Shown: one piece after another, positions 1 to 8,078 of the stretch
Numbering within the stretch: position 1 is the stretch's first letter
Layout: each line of letters opens with the position of its first letter
Assembly: GCF_022549785.1 (NCBI RefSeq)
Contig: NZ_JAKZGO010000002.1
Coordinates: 237,546-301,545 of the forward strand
Direction: 5' to 3'
DNA length: 64,000 nt
Source: Belliella alkalica
GTDB lineage: Bacteria > Bacteroidota > Bacteroidia > Cytophagales > Cyclobacteriaceae
Position numbers and translations under genes: made by a program
Notes under the pieces: generated by a model
Databases searched by the model: none
What the model was told of the DNA's origin: nothing
What the model saw: the letters and a program-made list of their open reading frames with translations, nothing else

Positions 1-1
1 C

Positions 2-364
2 AATTGGACTATGCTAGACCGTAGGTACAATCAACTGGTAAGTAATGTTGAGATGGCTTATACAGATGCCAGCGAAGAAGCAAAAGAGGACTGGAGAGAA
101 TTGGAGAGGGAGTATGAAGAAGCCAAAATGGAAGCCAAAAACAAAACTGATAAATGGGAAGCAGATGCCGAAATGCACATGACCAATGTAGAAACTTGGT
201 GGGAACAGAATACTTCAAAAGCTAAGAAAGGTGCAAAAACAACAGCTGATGACATTGAAGAAGGTGCAAAAGAGAGTTGGGATTGGTTGGAAAAAAATGC
301 TGATAAATTAGGCAGTGAAATCCAAACAAGGTATCAGAAAATCAAACTTGATTTGCAAGGTTAA
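2..364 (+). CDS. 11-mer-repeat coiled-coil protein (5' end outside window)
   Basis: The reading frame is already open at base 2 and runs to a TAA at 362-364; the first in-frame ATG is at 11, so the true start probably lies upstream. The visible 120 or so residues are strongly charged (Glu, Lys, Asp) with regular Ala and Trp and no proline, as expected of a long amphipathic helix. The last third can be cut into 11-residue units (AKKGAKTTADD, IEEGAKESWDW, LEKNADKLGSE), the periodicity of group 3 LEA and apolipoprotein-like helices. I do not recognise a named family. A stress or envelope-protective role would fit the LEA-like pattern but is inference. A strong hairpin terminator follows directly. 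Confidence 0.6.
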   Translation, partial: NWTMLDRRYNQLVSNVEMAYTDASEEAKEDWRELEREYEEAKMEAKNKTDKWEADAEMHMTNVETWWEQNTSKAKKGAKTTADDIEEGAKESWDWLEKNADKLGSEIQTRYQKIKLDLQG

Positions 365-393
365 TCAGAATCAATATATTTTTTAATTATAAT

Positions 394-431
394 CAAAAAG
401 GGCTATCCAATTTTTTGGATAGCCCTTTTTG
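394..431. terminator. Bidirectional intrinsic terminator
   Basis: A perfect 14-bp stem (395-408 with 417-430, AAAAAGGGCTATCC and its complement) encloses an 8-base loop. It has a T-run on each strand, so it can end the rightward gene before it and the leftward kinase gene that stops at 473. Confidence 0.9.
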
Positions 432-472
432 AAATTATAGAATGATTTTTTTTAAAAATCTGAGTATTGAAA

Positions 473-1921
473 TTATCCGCAATCTAATGATATGTAAAAT
501 GTAGTACCTACGCCTTCTTTACTTTGGACTCTTATAGAACCACCATGGCTGAAGATGATATTTTGGGTATTGGTAAGACCTAGACCAGAGCCTGTCGGTT
601 TGCTAGTATAAAATGGCTCGAATAGACGATCAAGGTTTTCCTGAGGTATTCCAGCACCATTATCAGAAATTTCCACAATACATTTATTGGATTTAATGCA
701 AGTTTTGACTTCCAAGATACCTTTTTTACCATCCATTGCTTCCACGGCATTGACCAAGATATTTACAAAAGCGATTTTCACTTTTTCCACATCAAGATTT
801 ACATTCCCTACATCTGGATCGAGATCTTTGATTAATTCTATGCATTTAAGATTTATTCTTCCTTCAACTTCCTCCAATGCTTCTTCTACAAGCTTATTCA
901 ATGAATATCTTTCTGATTTTAGCTCGGTAAATCTGGTGGACTCCAGCAATTCAGTGATCAATTGATTGATTCTCGAACAATTTTTCTTTATAGACTCGAT
1001 CAAATCACCACTTTCTTCTTTGACCTCTTTTGGTAGTTCATAGCCTAGCTGTTCTGCTGACAAGAGTATGGTAGTCAATGGATTTTTCACCTCATGTGCC
1101 AAAATTCTGGCAATCCGACCAGTAGAAGAGAATCTTCTCAAATTAAACAGTTCCTCGTTTCTGATTTTAAATTCAGTGAGATCTTTGATCATGATCTGGA
1201 ACAAGCCTTTGTTGGACTCATTCATCACGATACTGAGTAAAGCTACAATATTTTGATTTTTGTTGACTTTGATTTTTGCTTCAAAATCAAGTACACCAAA
1301 GTTTGAATTCAGATTGTTTTTGAGAAAAGTTTTATCCTTTTTATCCACCAAAAGATCAGTGAAATATAGGGCGTGAAAATCTGACTCTTCGGGATTGTAA
1401 CCAAATTTTTGGACAAAAGAAGGGTTAAAATCCATTATGAGAGAATCTTGATTGATTAGGATTATTGGGTCGGCAGATCTTTCAAAAATATTTTTGAACT
1501 TTCTTCCTGCAATTTCCAGACTTTCGTGCAGTTCGGCATCTCGGATGGCATATCGGATTGTTCTTCCGAGCATTTGTCCATCAAAAGCCCCTTTGACGAG
1601 ATAGTCAGCAGCGCCAAACTCCATAGCTTGGTTGTCCACCTGACCATTTTCCATTCCGGTCAAGATAATCACAGGGGCATGTTTGGATCTACCTTTGATC
1701 AGCCCCAACACTTCTATACCTGATTCAGATCCTAATCTGTAATCTACAAGGTAAGCATCAAAGTTTTCTGAAAGATGTTCTTCTGTTTCTTTGAAGTTTT
1801 TCGCATGAGTCAGTTCAAAATCTATCATTTTGTAGCTCCTGAGCATTATTTCAATCAGGAAAAAATCCTCAGGGTCATCATCTACAAACAATACTTTTTT
1901 CTTACTGTCTTTCATTGGCAT
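473..1921 (-). CDS. Receiver-PAS-histidine kinase
   Basis: 482 residues with no membrane segment, so probably cytosolic. An N-terminal receiver (about 8-125) has the acidic cluster DDD at 14-16 and phospho-acceptor Asp60. A PAS domain follows (about 140-255). The dimerisation/phospho-acceptor helix carries His276 in AHEVKNPLT, and the ATPase domain has N391, the DNGAG box (420-424) and a GSGLGL lid (445-450). It is the last gene of a leftward set with a membrane kinase and an Rcp-like receiver. The inference is a phosphorelay in which an upstream signal reaches this kinase through its own receiver. A 353-base spacer with repeats separates it from the upstream receiver gene, so it may also have its own promoter. 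The final codons overlap an ATTATCCGC copy of the local dispersed repeat. Confidence 0.9.
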   Translation of the reverse strand: MPMKDSKKKVLFVDDDPEDFFLIEIMLRSYKMIDFELTHAKNFKETEEHLSENFDAYLVDYRLGSESGIEVLGLIKGRSKHAPVIILTGMENGQVDNQAMEFGAADYLVKGAFDGQMLGRTIRYAIRDAELHESLEIAGRKFKNIFERSADPIILINQDSLIMDFNPSFVQKFGYNPEESDFHALYFTDLLVDKKDKTFLKNNLNSNFGVLDFEAKIKVNKNQNIVALLSIVMNESNKGLFQIMIKDLTEFKIRNEELFNLRRFSSTGRIARILAHEVKNPLTTILLSAEQLGYELPKEVKEESGDLIESIKKNCSRINQLITELLESTRFTELKSERYSLNKLVEEALEEVEGRINLKCIELIKDLDPDVGNVNLDVEKVKIAFVNILVNAVEAMDGKKGILEVKTCIKSNKCIVEISDNGAGIPQENLDRLFEPFYTSKPTGSGLGLTNTQNIIFSHGGSIRVQSKEGVGTTFYISLDCG

Positions 1922-2274
1922 CGGTAATAGATTAATATGATGATCCGCATTGATACCTTTAGTTGAATTTTCAAATAAAATGATGCGGATAATCTTAACT
2001 AGGTATTAGTCGATTAGTAAATAGTTCATAGGTTGATTTAAAATAAATCAATGTGTATATCCGCTTTTAAACCAGTAGCCATTAATAATATTGTTTGAAG
2101 TTCATTTCAATCAGCTGAGGTCGGATGACTGCAGATTCTTGTGCGCCGTGGCGTAGTTGAGGTTTATTCGCATAATAATTAAGTGATATTTTCACCTACT
2201 GATGTCATTGCGGGTAATCATATATCAATATGGTTGGCTATGTTTGAGAATGCGGATATACATAAATACAAAAC
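1922..2274. repeat. Repeat-bearing spacer with GCGGATAATC-type motifs
   Basis: This 353-base spacer holds no credible gene. Copies of a short motif occur in both orientations: ATCCGCAT (1943-1950) facing ATGCGGAT (1983-1990); TGTATATCCGC (2054-2064) facing GCGGATATACA (2252-2262); and GCGGGTAATCATATAT (2210-2225). The last matches 10067-10082 at 15 of 16 positions, linking this spacer to the one at 10013-10288. Confidence 0.6.
2054..2262. repeat. 209-bp segment bounded by 11-bp perfect inverted repeats
   Basis: TGTATATCCGC at 2054-2064 is exactly complementary to GCGGATATACA at 2252-2262. The interior codes for nothing obvious. The arrangement resembles a small non-autonomous inverted-repeat element, but no target duplication was identified, so a chance pairing of members of the local repeat family is also possible. 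Confidence 0.4.
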
Positions 2275-2718
2275 TTAGTTAGGCAACAAAACTGTTTTTC
2301 CCCAATAAGTTTGCAATTCTTTTCCAACTGATAGAAGCCCATCAAAAGTTCCTGGTTTTGTGATATAGCTATTAGTACCACTCGTATATGTGGCTTTGAT
2401 ATCATCTTCAAGTTGAGAAGTCGTAAATATGATCACGGGGATCGTTTTGAAATTCTCATCTGATTTGATTTCAACCAAAGCTTCTCTACCGTCTTTTTTT
2501 GGCATGTTCAAATCCAATAATATTAGATTGGGAGCAGGATATTTGTCTTGGTCTTTATATTTACCTTCTCTTCTTAGGTATGACAACAAGATTTCTCCAT
2601 TTTCAACACAAATAAGGTTGGCTTTGTCAAAAGATTCTTTGAAAGCTTTAGTTATGAGAAGCCTGTCATCAATATCATCTTCTGCAACCAATATGTTCAT
2701 TGTTTTATCATTTTTCAT
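2275..2718 (-). CDS. Single-domain response regulator, Rcp1 type
   Basis: A 147-residue stand-alone receiver. The acidic pocket is E13/D14/D15, the phospho-acceptor is Asp69 in LILLDLNMP, the switch Thr is at 99-100 and the conserved Lys is K121 in TKP. The long alpha2-beta3 segment containing YLRREGKY is typical of the Rcp1 receivers that partner phytochrome-like kinases. There is no output domain, so it probably shuttles phosphate or acts by protein contact. It lies 149 bases downstream of the kinase at 2868-4292, whose HDLQEPLR box belongs to the same partner class, so the two are a likely cognate pair. Met7 is an alternative start. Confidence 0.88.
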   Translation of the reverse strand: MKNDKTMNILVAEDDIDDRLLITKAFKESFDKANLICVENGEILLSYLRREGKYKDQDKYPAPNLILLDLNMPKKDGREALVEIKSDENFKTIPVIIFTTSQLEDDIKATYTSGTNSYITKPGTFDGLLSVGKELQTYWGKTVLLPN

Positions 2719-2867
2719 TTGTGCGGTGGGCTAATTTTTGTTCAGTTAACACGAAGTTAATTAAAATATTTATTAATAAAGCCTATTATTAATTTTAACT
2801 ATAAAACAAGATATCAATAAGATTGTATTTTTATTCAAATAAATTGTCTTTTACTAGTATAATTTAC

Positions 2868-4292
2868 TTAAGGGTTATGATTTTGGTAATTTGGGAATAT
2901 CATGTGAAATGTGGCGCCTTCTCCTTCTATCGATTCTGCGAAGATAGTTCCACCCATTTTTTCAAATATTTTTTTACAAATTGCTAGTCCTATTCCTGTT
3001 CCTTCATAGACATCTTTACCAAATAAACGTTGGAAAATTATAAAGATTTTTTCAGCATAATCAGGGTTAAATCCTATCCCATTATCCTTAATCGTCAAAT
3101 GAAAATAATCAAGTTCCATATCTGGCTCGTTGATTTTTCTTTTTATCAATTCCTCGTCTGCAATTTTAGAACTGATTAAAATATGAGGAGGAATGTCTTT
3201 TTTTGAGAATTTTATAGCATTGCTAATCAAATTCTGAAAAACTGTTCTCCAGTCAATATATGTCCCCAATGTTTTTGGAAGATTGTTAGTTTCAATAACA
3301 GCTTTTTTCTCTTTGACTACTACATATAGATCATCGACTACTTCGTTTACCACTTCTTCCAAATCTAAAATCACCTCTTCCTCCTTCTGCCTACCTGCTC
3401 GACTGTATTCCAAAAGATCTGTGATTAATTTTCGCATCCTGTTTGCTGCAAAAGCGATTCTATCCAGATAAAGCTTCCCATCTCCTTCTAACGAATCCCC
3501 ATATTGTTCCTGCAACAAGTCATTGAATGATGTGATTTTTCTAAGTGGCTCTTGCAAATCATGTGATGCAACGTATGCAAATTGCTCAAGTTCTTTGTTC
3601 GTGATATTCAATTGGTTGACTTGGGCTTCCAGCAATTCCTTGTAGTCCGCCAATTGTTTAGATGATTCTTCTTGTTCCTTTTTGTAGCTGTAGAATGCTT
3701 TGAAACTGATAATCACAGCGAGGATTGATATTCCCGTTACCGCCAATACTATAATAGTAAGGATGTTCAGGTTATTCAACAGCCCTCTTTCTTTTTGGTT
3801 GAGAGAAGCTTGCTGTTCTTCCAATAAAATATGATTCAAGCTTTTGATTTTTTGGCCAAATTTCAAGAAGTTTTTATATCTATTTTCTCTTACATATTGC
3901 AAGTAACTTTCATAATCAATATTATCTTTTTGGGAGTTTTCAAAAACCTCATTTCTTTCTTTTATGTTACTTTCTAGACTATTAAGCAAGTCATCATTGT
4001 AACCAAGTGAACTGTTGAAATCCCTAAGACTATCGAGCTTTTTTGAAATATTACCCTGAATCTTACTTATACTATCCAAAAAGATCGAGTCATATGTAGT
4101 GGCATAACTCAAAATAGCTATTTCGTTTTCCAATGACATAATATGAATGTCATTGGTGAAGTCCACCATTTGACTTGTTAGGTTATTGGCATTGTTAAGA
4201 TGTTTGACTCTAAATATTGTATATAGTGAAATAGCACCACTAATTACGATTAGAATCAAAGTGAGAATAGAAAATGATTTGATTTTGTACAT
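2868..4292 (-). CDS. Membrane histidine kinase, HDLQEPLR type
   Basis: Read from ATG at 4292 (474 residues). An upstream in-frame ATG at 4355 would add 21 residues; 4292 is preferred because the protein then begins directly with a short basic stretch and a membrane helix. Order: TM1 (about 6-28), a periplasmic helical region of about 145 residues that may be a four-helix sensor, TM2 (about 177-198), a short linker coil, the His box with His244 in ASHDLQEPLR, and a C-terminal ATPase domain with DNGIGF and GTGIGLAICKK boxes. The ligand cannot be read from sequence. It heads the leftward set kinase - Rcp-type receiver - receiver/PAS/kinase. Confidence 0.85.
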   Translation of the reverse strand: MYKIKSFSILTLILIVISGAISLYTIFRVKHLNNANNLTSQMVDFTNDIHIMSLENEIAILSYATTYDSIFLDSISKIQGNISKKLDSLRDFNSSLGYNDDLLNSLESNIKERNEVFENSQKDNIDYESYLQYVRENRYKNFLKFGQKIKSLNHILLEEQQASLNQKERGLLNNLNILTIIVLAVTGISILAVIISFKAFYSYKKEQEESSKQLADYKELLEAQVNQLNITNKELEQFAYVASHDLQEPLRKITSFNDLLQEQYGDSLEGDGKLYLDRIAFAANRMRKLITDLLEYSRAGRQKEEEVILDLEEVVNEVVDDLYVVVKEKKAVIETNNLPKTLGTYIDWRTVFQNLISNAIKFSKKDIPPHILISSKIADEELIKRKINEPDMELDYFHLTIKDNGIGFNPDYAEKIFIIFQRLFGKDVYEGTGIGLAICKKIFEKMGGTIFAESIEGEGATFHMIFPNYQNHNP

Positions 4293-4477
4293 TTTTAGAT
4301 TAATTATTTCAAAGATTGGTACGCGTTTCGGGGTGCTTTTTCCCCGTAAATTCATCAGCTAAAAAAATATGATCAAGATTATACTTCATTTAACGTCATT
4401 ATGCACTTTAATCTATTAAGGCACAAAGTTTGGAAATATTTCATTAAAATATTATTTAAATTTAAAATATAAAAAAA

Positions 4478-4630
4478 ATGGGAAATCTATTGTACATAAT
4501 CGCGGTAATCTTAATAATCGGATGGATCTTTGGTGCGTTCGTTTACAGTGTAGGTGGTTTGATACACATCTTATTGGTATTAGCCGTTATCTCAATATTG
4601 TTCAGAGTAATTTCGGGTCGAAGGGTTTAG
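4478..4630 (+). CDS. Small membrane protein, lmo0937 family
   Basis: A 50-residue ORF (ATG 4478, TAG 4628-4630). It starts MGNLLYIIAVILIIGWIFGA, continues through a Gly-rich turn and a second hydrophobic helix, and ends in RVISGRRV. The two short helices and the GWIFGAF motif match the tiny lmo0937-type membrane proteins (DUF5670), which in many bacteria sit among stress-response genes. The molecular function is not known. It lies alone between the divergent kinase and the receiver/NtrC pair and is followed by its own hairpin terminator. It is too short for default gene callers. Confidence 0.8.
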   Translation: MGNLLYIIAVILIIGWIFGAFVYSVGGLIHILLVLAVISILFRVISGRRV

Positions 4631-4679
4631 TACCTATTGTCGAAAAAAAAGCTGAACACTGACAACCAAAATTAGTATA

Positions 4680-4714
4680 TAAACCAAAAGGCAATAGCTT
4701 TGTCTTTTGGTTTA
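4680..4714 (+). terminator. Hairpin terminator after the lmo0937-type gene
   Basis: TAAACCAAAAGGCAA (4680-4694) pairs with TTGTCTTTTGGTTTA (4700-4714) with one G-U wobble around a 5-base loop. The T-rich tail is weak (TGTTTAATTAG). Confidence 0.65.
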
Positions 4715-4793
4715 TGTTTAATTAGTTTATCATAACAGGTCAAAAATTCTTCAAACAGGGATTTTATAAGGGGATTTCAATATCAAAGAGAAA

Positions 4794-5144
4794 ATGGGAA
4801 AAAGGAGCGTTTTGATTATAGATGATGAGGTAGGGATTTTGAATTTGTTATCTCGGTTTTTGAAAAGAAAAGGATTTGAAGTACATACAGCAGTTAATTT
4901 GACAGACGGTAAGTATCAACTGCAAAACTTAACGCCAGATTTCTTATTTTTAGATATAAATCTCCCTGACGGAAATGGGCTAGACTCATTACCAAACCTA
5001 AAAAGTATTCAACCTCGGTTAAATGTAATTATGATGAGCGCTTTTGATCAAAAAATAATGAGAGATGAAGCAAAGTCTAAAGGTGCACTGGCATTTTTGA
5101 GTAAACCTTTTTCCTTCGACGAAATTGACTTGTTGATTAATTGA
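4794..5144 (+). CDS. Single-domain response regulator
   Basis: A 116-residue stand-alone receiver: D10/D11 acidic pair, phospho-acceptor Asp54 in FLFLDINLP, switch Ser82 and Lys104 in SKPF. There is no output domain. It ends 16 bases before the NtrC-type activator at 5161, so the two are cotranscribed. The single receiver may feed or compete for phosphate with the activator's receiver. No kinase is encoded in this pair; the divergent kinase block at 473-4292 is the nearest candidate partner (inference from position). Confidence 0.85.
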   Translation: MGKRSVLIIDDEVGILNLLSRFLKRKGFEVHTAVNLTDGKYQLQNLTPDFLFLDINLPDGNGLDSLPNLKSIQPRLNVIMMSAFDQKIMRDEAKSKGALAFLSKPFSFDEIDLLIN

Positions 5145-5160
5145 AAAAATCACCCGTATT

Positions 5161-6582
5161 ATGGCCAACATATTAGTAATTGACGATAATCTTGATATTT
5201 GTAACCTCCTCAAGAGGTTTTTGACCACCAAAGGTCACCAAGTGGAAACCACCTTAAGTGGAAAAAATGGTATTGAATTAGTGAAATCACAGAAGTTTGA
5301 TCTGATTCTTTGTGATTTCAAACTACGGGATATAGAAGGTCCTGATATTCTACAAGAAGTAAAAAAAATCTCTCCTGAAACAAAATTGGCCATCATAACA
5401 GGCTATTCAGATGTCCGTGTTGCTGTAGAAGTGATGAAGAAAGGAGCATTTGATTATGTAGTAAAGCCCCTCATTCCGGATGAAATTCTGAGTCTTATTG
5501 ACAGGGCCATGAATACGCCTTCCGTGGTTCCTGCGGTTGAAGAAAATATAAATAAAAAGAAAGATAAATCTTCTGAAACGCCGCAATTGGATACACAAGA
5601 TTATATCTGGGGTAAAGGTGAAGCTTCAAAAAGTCTTTTGAAGGAAGTAAGCTTGGTCGCACCGACAAATTTCAGTGTGATCATTTACGGAGAAAGTGGT
5701 GCTGGTAAGGAAAACATTGCCAGAACAATCCATAATTTAAGTGAGAGAAAAGACATGCCTTTTGTGCCAATAGACTGTGGTGCATTGACTAGGGATTTGG
5801 CTGGGAGTGAATTATGGGGGCATGAAAAAGGCGCTTTTACTGGTGCACAGTCTGCCAAGCAAGGACAATTTGAAATTGCGGATGGTGGGACTATTTTTTT
5901 GGATGAAATTGCCAACCTTTCTTACGATATCCAAATAGGTTTGCTAAGATTGGTACAAGAAAAGAAGCTTAGAAGAATAGGAGGGGTCAACGACAAAACC
6001 ATTGATGTACGAATTATCGTTGCTTCAAATGAAAACCTTAAAGAATCAGTCAGCAAAGGTAAATTCAGAGAAGATCTATTCTATAGATTCAATGAGTTTA
6101 TTATCAATGTTCCAGCTTTGAGGGAAAGAGGAAAAGACATTATGCTCTTTGCAGAACATTTTTTGAGTGCTGCGAATATTGAGTTGAAAAAAGATGTTAA
6201 AGGGTTTTCCAAAGAAGTCAGTGAATTGTTTATGAGATACGAATGGCCTGGCAACTTGAGAGAGATGAGAAATATCATAAGAAGATCGCTTCTCTTGACC
6301 GATGGAGAAAATGTAGAAATCAGTGCAATTCCACATGAAATCGTGCATGCCAATAAGTTTAATTTTCAAGGTGAAGCATCGCCACAACCTTTCACTTCAT
6401 CCCAGCCAAATATTCAGAAACAAGAGGAATTAGTAGATCTAAAGGAGATAGCAGCACAAGCTGAAGCTGATGCAATCAAAAAAGCCCTATTGGAAAATAA
6501 CTATAACAAAACTAAAGTAGCTAAGCAGCTCGGTATTGATAGAAAAACGCTCTTCAACAAAATCAAGCTTCACAATATCTAG
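5161..6582 (+). CDS. NtrC-family sigma-54-dependent response regulator
   Basis: 473 residues in three domains. The receiver (1-120) has D8/D9, phospho-acceptor Asp52 and Lys102. The AAA+ domain (about 145-385) has Walker A GESGAGKE (177-184), the sigma-54 contact loop GAFTGA (224-229), Walker B GTIFLDEI (243-250) and the arginine-finger region FREDLFYRF (302-310). The Fis-type helix-turn-helix (about 435-470) includes KTKVAKQLGIDRKTL. All residues needed for ATPase-driven open-complex formation are present, so it should be a working activator of RpoN promoters. Its targets are unknown. Its last four bases overlap the end of the convergent small gene at 6579-6812. Confidence 0.93.
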   Translation: MANILVIDDNLDICNLLKRFLTTKGHQVETTLSGKNGIELVKSQKFDLILCDFKLRDIEGPDILQEVKKISPETKLAIITGYSDVRVAVEVMKKGAFDYVVKPLIPDEILSLIDRAMNTPSVVPAVEENINKKKDKSSETPQLDTQDYIWGKGEASKSLLKEVSLVAPTNFSVIIYGESGAGKENIARTIHNLSERKDMPFVPIDCGALTRDLAGSELWGHEKGAFTGAQSAKQGQFEIADGGTIFLDEIANLSYDIQIGLLRLVQEKKLRRIGGVNDKTIDVRIIVASNENLKESVSKGKFREDLFYRFNEFIINVPALRERGKDIMLFAEHFLSAANIELKKDVKGFSKEVSELFMRYEWPGNLREMRNIIRRSLLLTDGENVEISAIPHEIVHANKFNFQGEASPQPFTSSQPNIQKQEELVDLKEIAAQAEADAIKKALLENNYNKTKVAKQLGIDRKTLFNKIKLHNI

Positions 6583-6812
6583 CAGATTGGGTAAATAATA
6601 TCTTCAAGTACACAGATGGAATGCCCATGATGGCTTACCAATTCGATAATTTCTTTCGGCTCAAAATCTGTTGAAAATTCTATTCTGAGGATCTTATCGC
6701 AATCTTCCAAGTCAAAATTCGCTTTCAACCTAGGGAATTTCCCTTCGATTTCGTTCAGGATCCTATTAGCTGTAGTAGGATCCTGAATATTCGTACAAAA
6801 AACTTCTACCAT
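6579..6812 (-). CDS. Conserved small protein, possible HMA-like fold
   Basis: 77 residues, beginning MVEVFCTNIQDPTTANRILN and containing a FDLEDCDKILRIEFS core. The order strand, helix, strand, strand, helix, strand and the position of the Asp-Cys resemble small metal-chaperone-like (ferredoxin-like) proteins of Bacteroidota, but the CxxC of true HMA domains is absent. Cys6 and Cys39 could still bind metal. I assign no function. The gene is convergent with the sigma-54 activator and shares 4 bases with it. Confidence 0.7.
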   Translation of the reverse strand: MVEVFCTNIQDPTTANRILNEIEGKFPRLKANFDLEDCDKILRIEFSTDFEPKEIIELVSHHGHSICVLEDIIYPIC

Positions 6813-6843
6813 TTTTTCTTTTTTGAAGATTAAAGCGTCATTA

Positions 6844-6851
6844 CAAAATTA
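6844..6851 (-). promoter_or_regulatory. Candidate -7 element for the small gene at 6579
   Basis: On the minus strand this reads TAATTTTG, an exact match to TAnnTTTG, 32 bases upstream of the start codon. No convincing TTTG -33 box is at the usual spacing. Confidence 0.3.
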
Positions 6852-6934
6852 TCAAGAGAAAAGTTTAACTTTAATATGCAATCACGACATTTTCTGAGGT
6901 TGATTGCGACATTGATAATTGTGACCTTTGAAAT

Positions 6935-7909
6935 ATGAAACATGTTTCCATCTTACTTTTAAACCATGTCAACCTTGGGAGCATGGAAAATGCCAGGCAT
7001 GGCCTACTTGAAGCCAACGAATATTTGAGAATGAAAGGAAAGCCTGAGGTATTCAATGTTGAATTGGTTGGGGTAGAGCCTGAAGTAAGGCTTAACAATG
7101 GCCTATATACCATCAAGCCTGACAAAACCATCGACCAAGTTTCAAAAACGGACCTGATAATCATTCCTCCGGTACAATTTGATTTGCAAGAGGGAATCAT
7201 GGCAAATCAAGGGTTTTTTGATTGGATCAGCCGCCAATACACAGGAGGTTCCGAAGTGGTTTCCTTATGTTTGGGAGCATTTATTTTGGGAAGCACAGGT
7301 TTGTTGAATGGAAAAAAGTGCGTAACCCACTGGAAAGCGACTGATCAGTTCAGGAAATTATTTCCAAAAACAGACTTGGCACCAGATAGCTTAATGACGG
7401 ACGATGATGGGATTTATACAGGTGGAGGAGCATTTTCTTCAGCAAATTTGATATTGTATCTGATAGAGAAATTTATTGATAGGGAAGCGGCTATCTACTG
7501 TTCGAAGATATTTCAAATAGATATGGGTAGAAATTCCCAATCTGAGTTTATCATTTTCACAGGTCAAAAAGATCATGCTGATAATGCCGTGAAAGATATT
7601 CAAGTCTATGTTGAGAAGAATTTTCAAGAAAAGATCAATGTGGATGAATTGTGCAGCAAATTCAATATGGTTCGACGAACAATGGAAAGAAGGTTCAAAC
7701 AAGCCACCAGTAATACATTGGTCGAATATATCCAAAGAGTAAGGGTAGAGGCAGCCAAACGGGACTTGGAAAAAACCAGGAAAACCGTCAGCGAAGTCAT
7801 GTATGATGTTGGCTATGCAGATTCCAAATCATTTAGAGATGTTTTCAAAAAATATTCGGGTATCTCGCCTGTTGATTACAGATATAAGTATGGGATAATG
7901 GAAAGGTAA
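6935..7909 (+). CDS. GlxA-type transcriptional regulator (DJ-1/PfpI plus AraC HTH)
   Basis: 324 residues. The N-terminal half (about 1-195) is a class I glutamine amidotransferase-like (DJ-1/PfpI) sensor with the nucleophile-elbow Cys112 in SLCLGAFILGS, followed by THWKAT and GGGAFSS motifs. The C-terminal half (about 215-322) is an AraC/XylS double helix-turn-helix with the usual RRTMERRFK and SKSFRDVFKKYSG signatures. The family includes regulators of amine and carnitine catabolism, but the effector cannot be predicted. It lies just before a same-strand series of SRPBCC, VOC and DoxX genes, which are candidate targets by position only. Confidence 0.88.
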   Translation: MKHVSILLLNHVNLGSMENARHGLLEANEYLRMKGKPEVFNVELVGVEPEVRLNNGLYTIKPDKTIDQVSKTDLIIIPPVQFDLQEGIMANQGFFDWISRQYTGGSEVVSLCLGAFILGSTGLLNGKKCVTHWKATDQFRKLFPKTDLAPDSLMTDDDGIYTGGGAFSSANLILYLIEKFIDREAAIYCSKIFQIDMGRNSQSEFIIFTGQKDHADNAVKDIQVYVEKNFQEKINVDELCSKFNMVRRTMERRFKQATSNTLVEYIQRVRVEAAKRDLEKTRKTVSEVMYDVGYADSKSFRDVFKKYSGISPVDYRYKYGIMER

Positions 7910-8035
7910 TGTTTAGGTCATAACATAATTAGTGTCATGATTTTTTTTACTGAGTATTAACACTGGACTAAAAATTTGTCGCAATTCCCCTTTTTTCTGT
8001 CGTTTTCAACATGAAACAACGGTTTTTATATTTTA

Positions 8036-8043
8036 TAAATTTG
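8036..8043 (+). promoter_or_regulatory. Candidate -7 element TAAATTTG
   Basis: Exact TAnnTTTG match. Transcription would begin near 8050, downstream of the first possible ATG (8046), which supports using the ATG at 8079 for the SRPBCC gene. No clear TTTG -33 box was found. Confidence 0.4.
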
Positions 8044-8078
8044 TAGTGTATTATTTAGAATTTAAACACTTAGACCCA

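Noticed and set aside
7439..7735. Antisense ORF of 98 codons within the GlxA-type regulator
   Set aside because: It lies opposite intact conserved AraC and DJ-1 coding sequence and resembles no protein; the same holds for the other long antisense frames.
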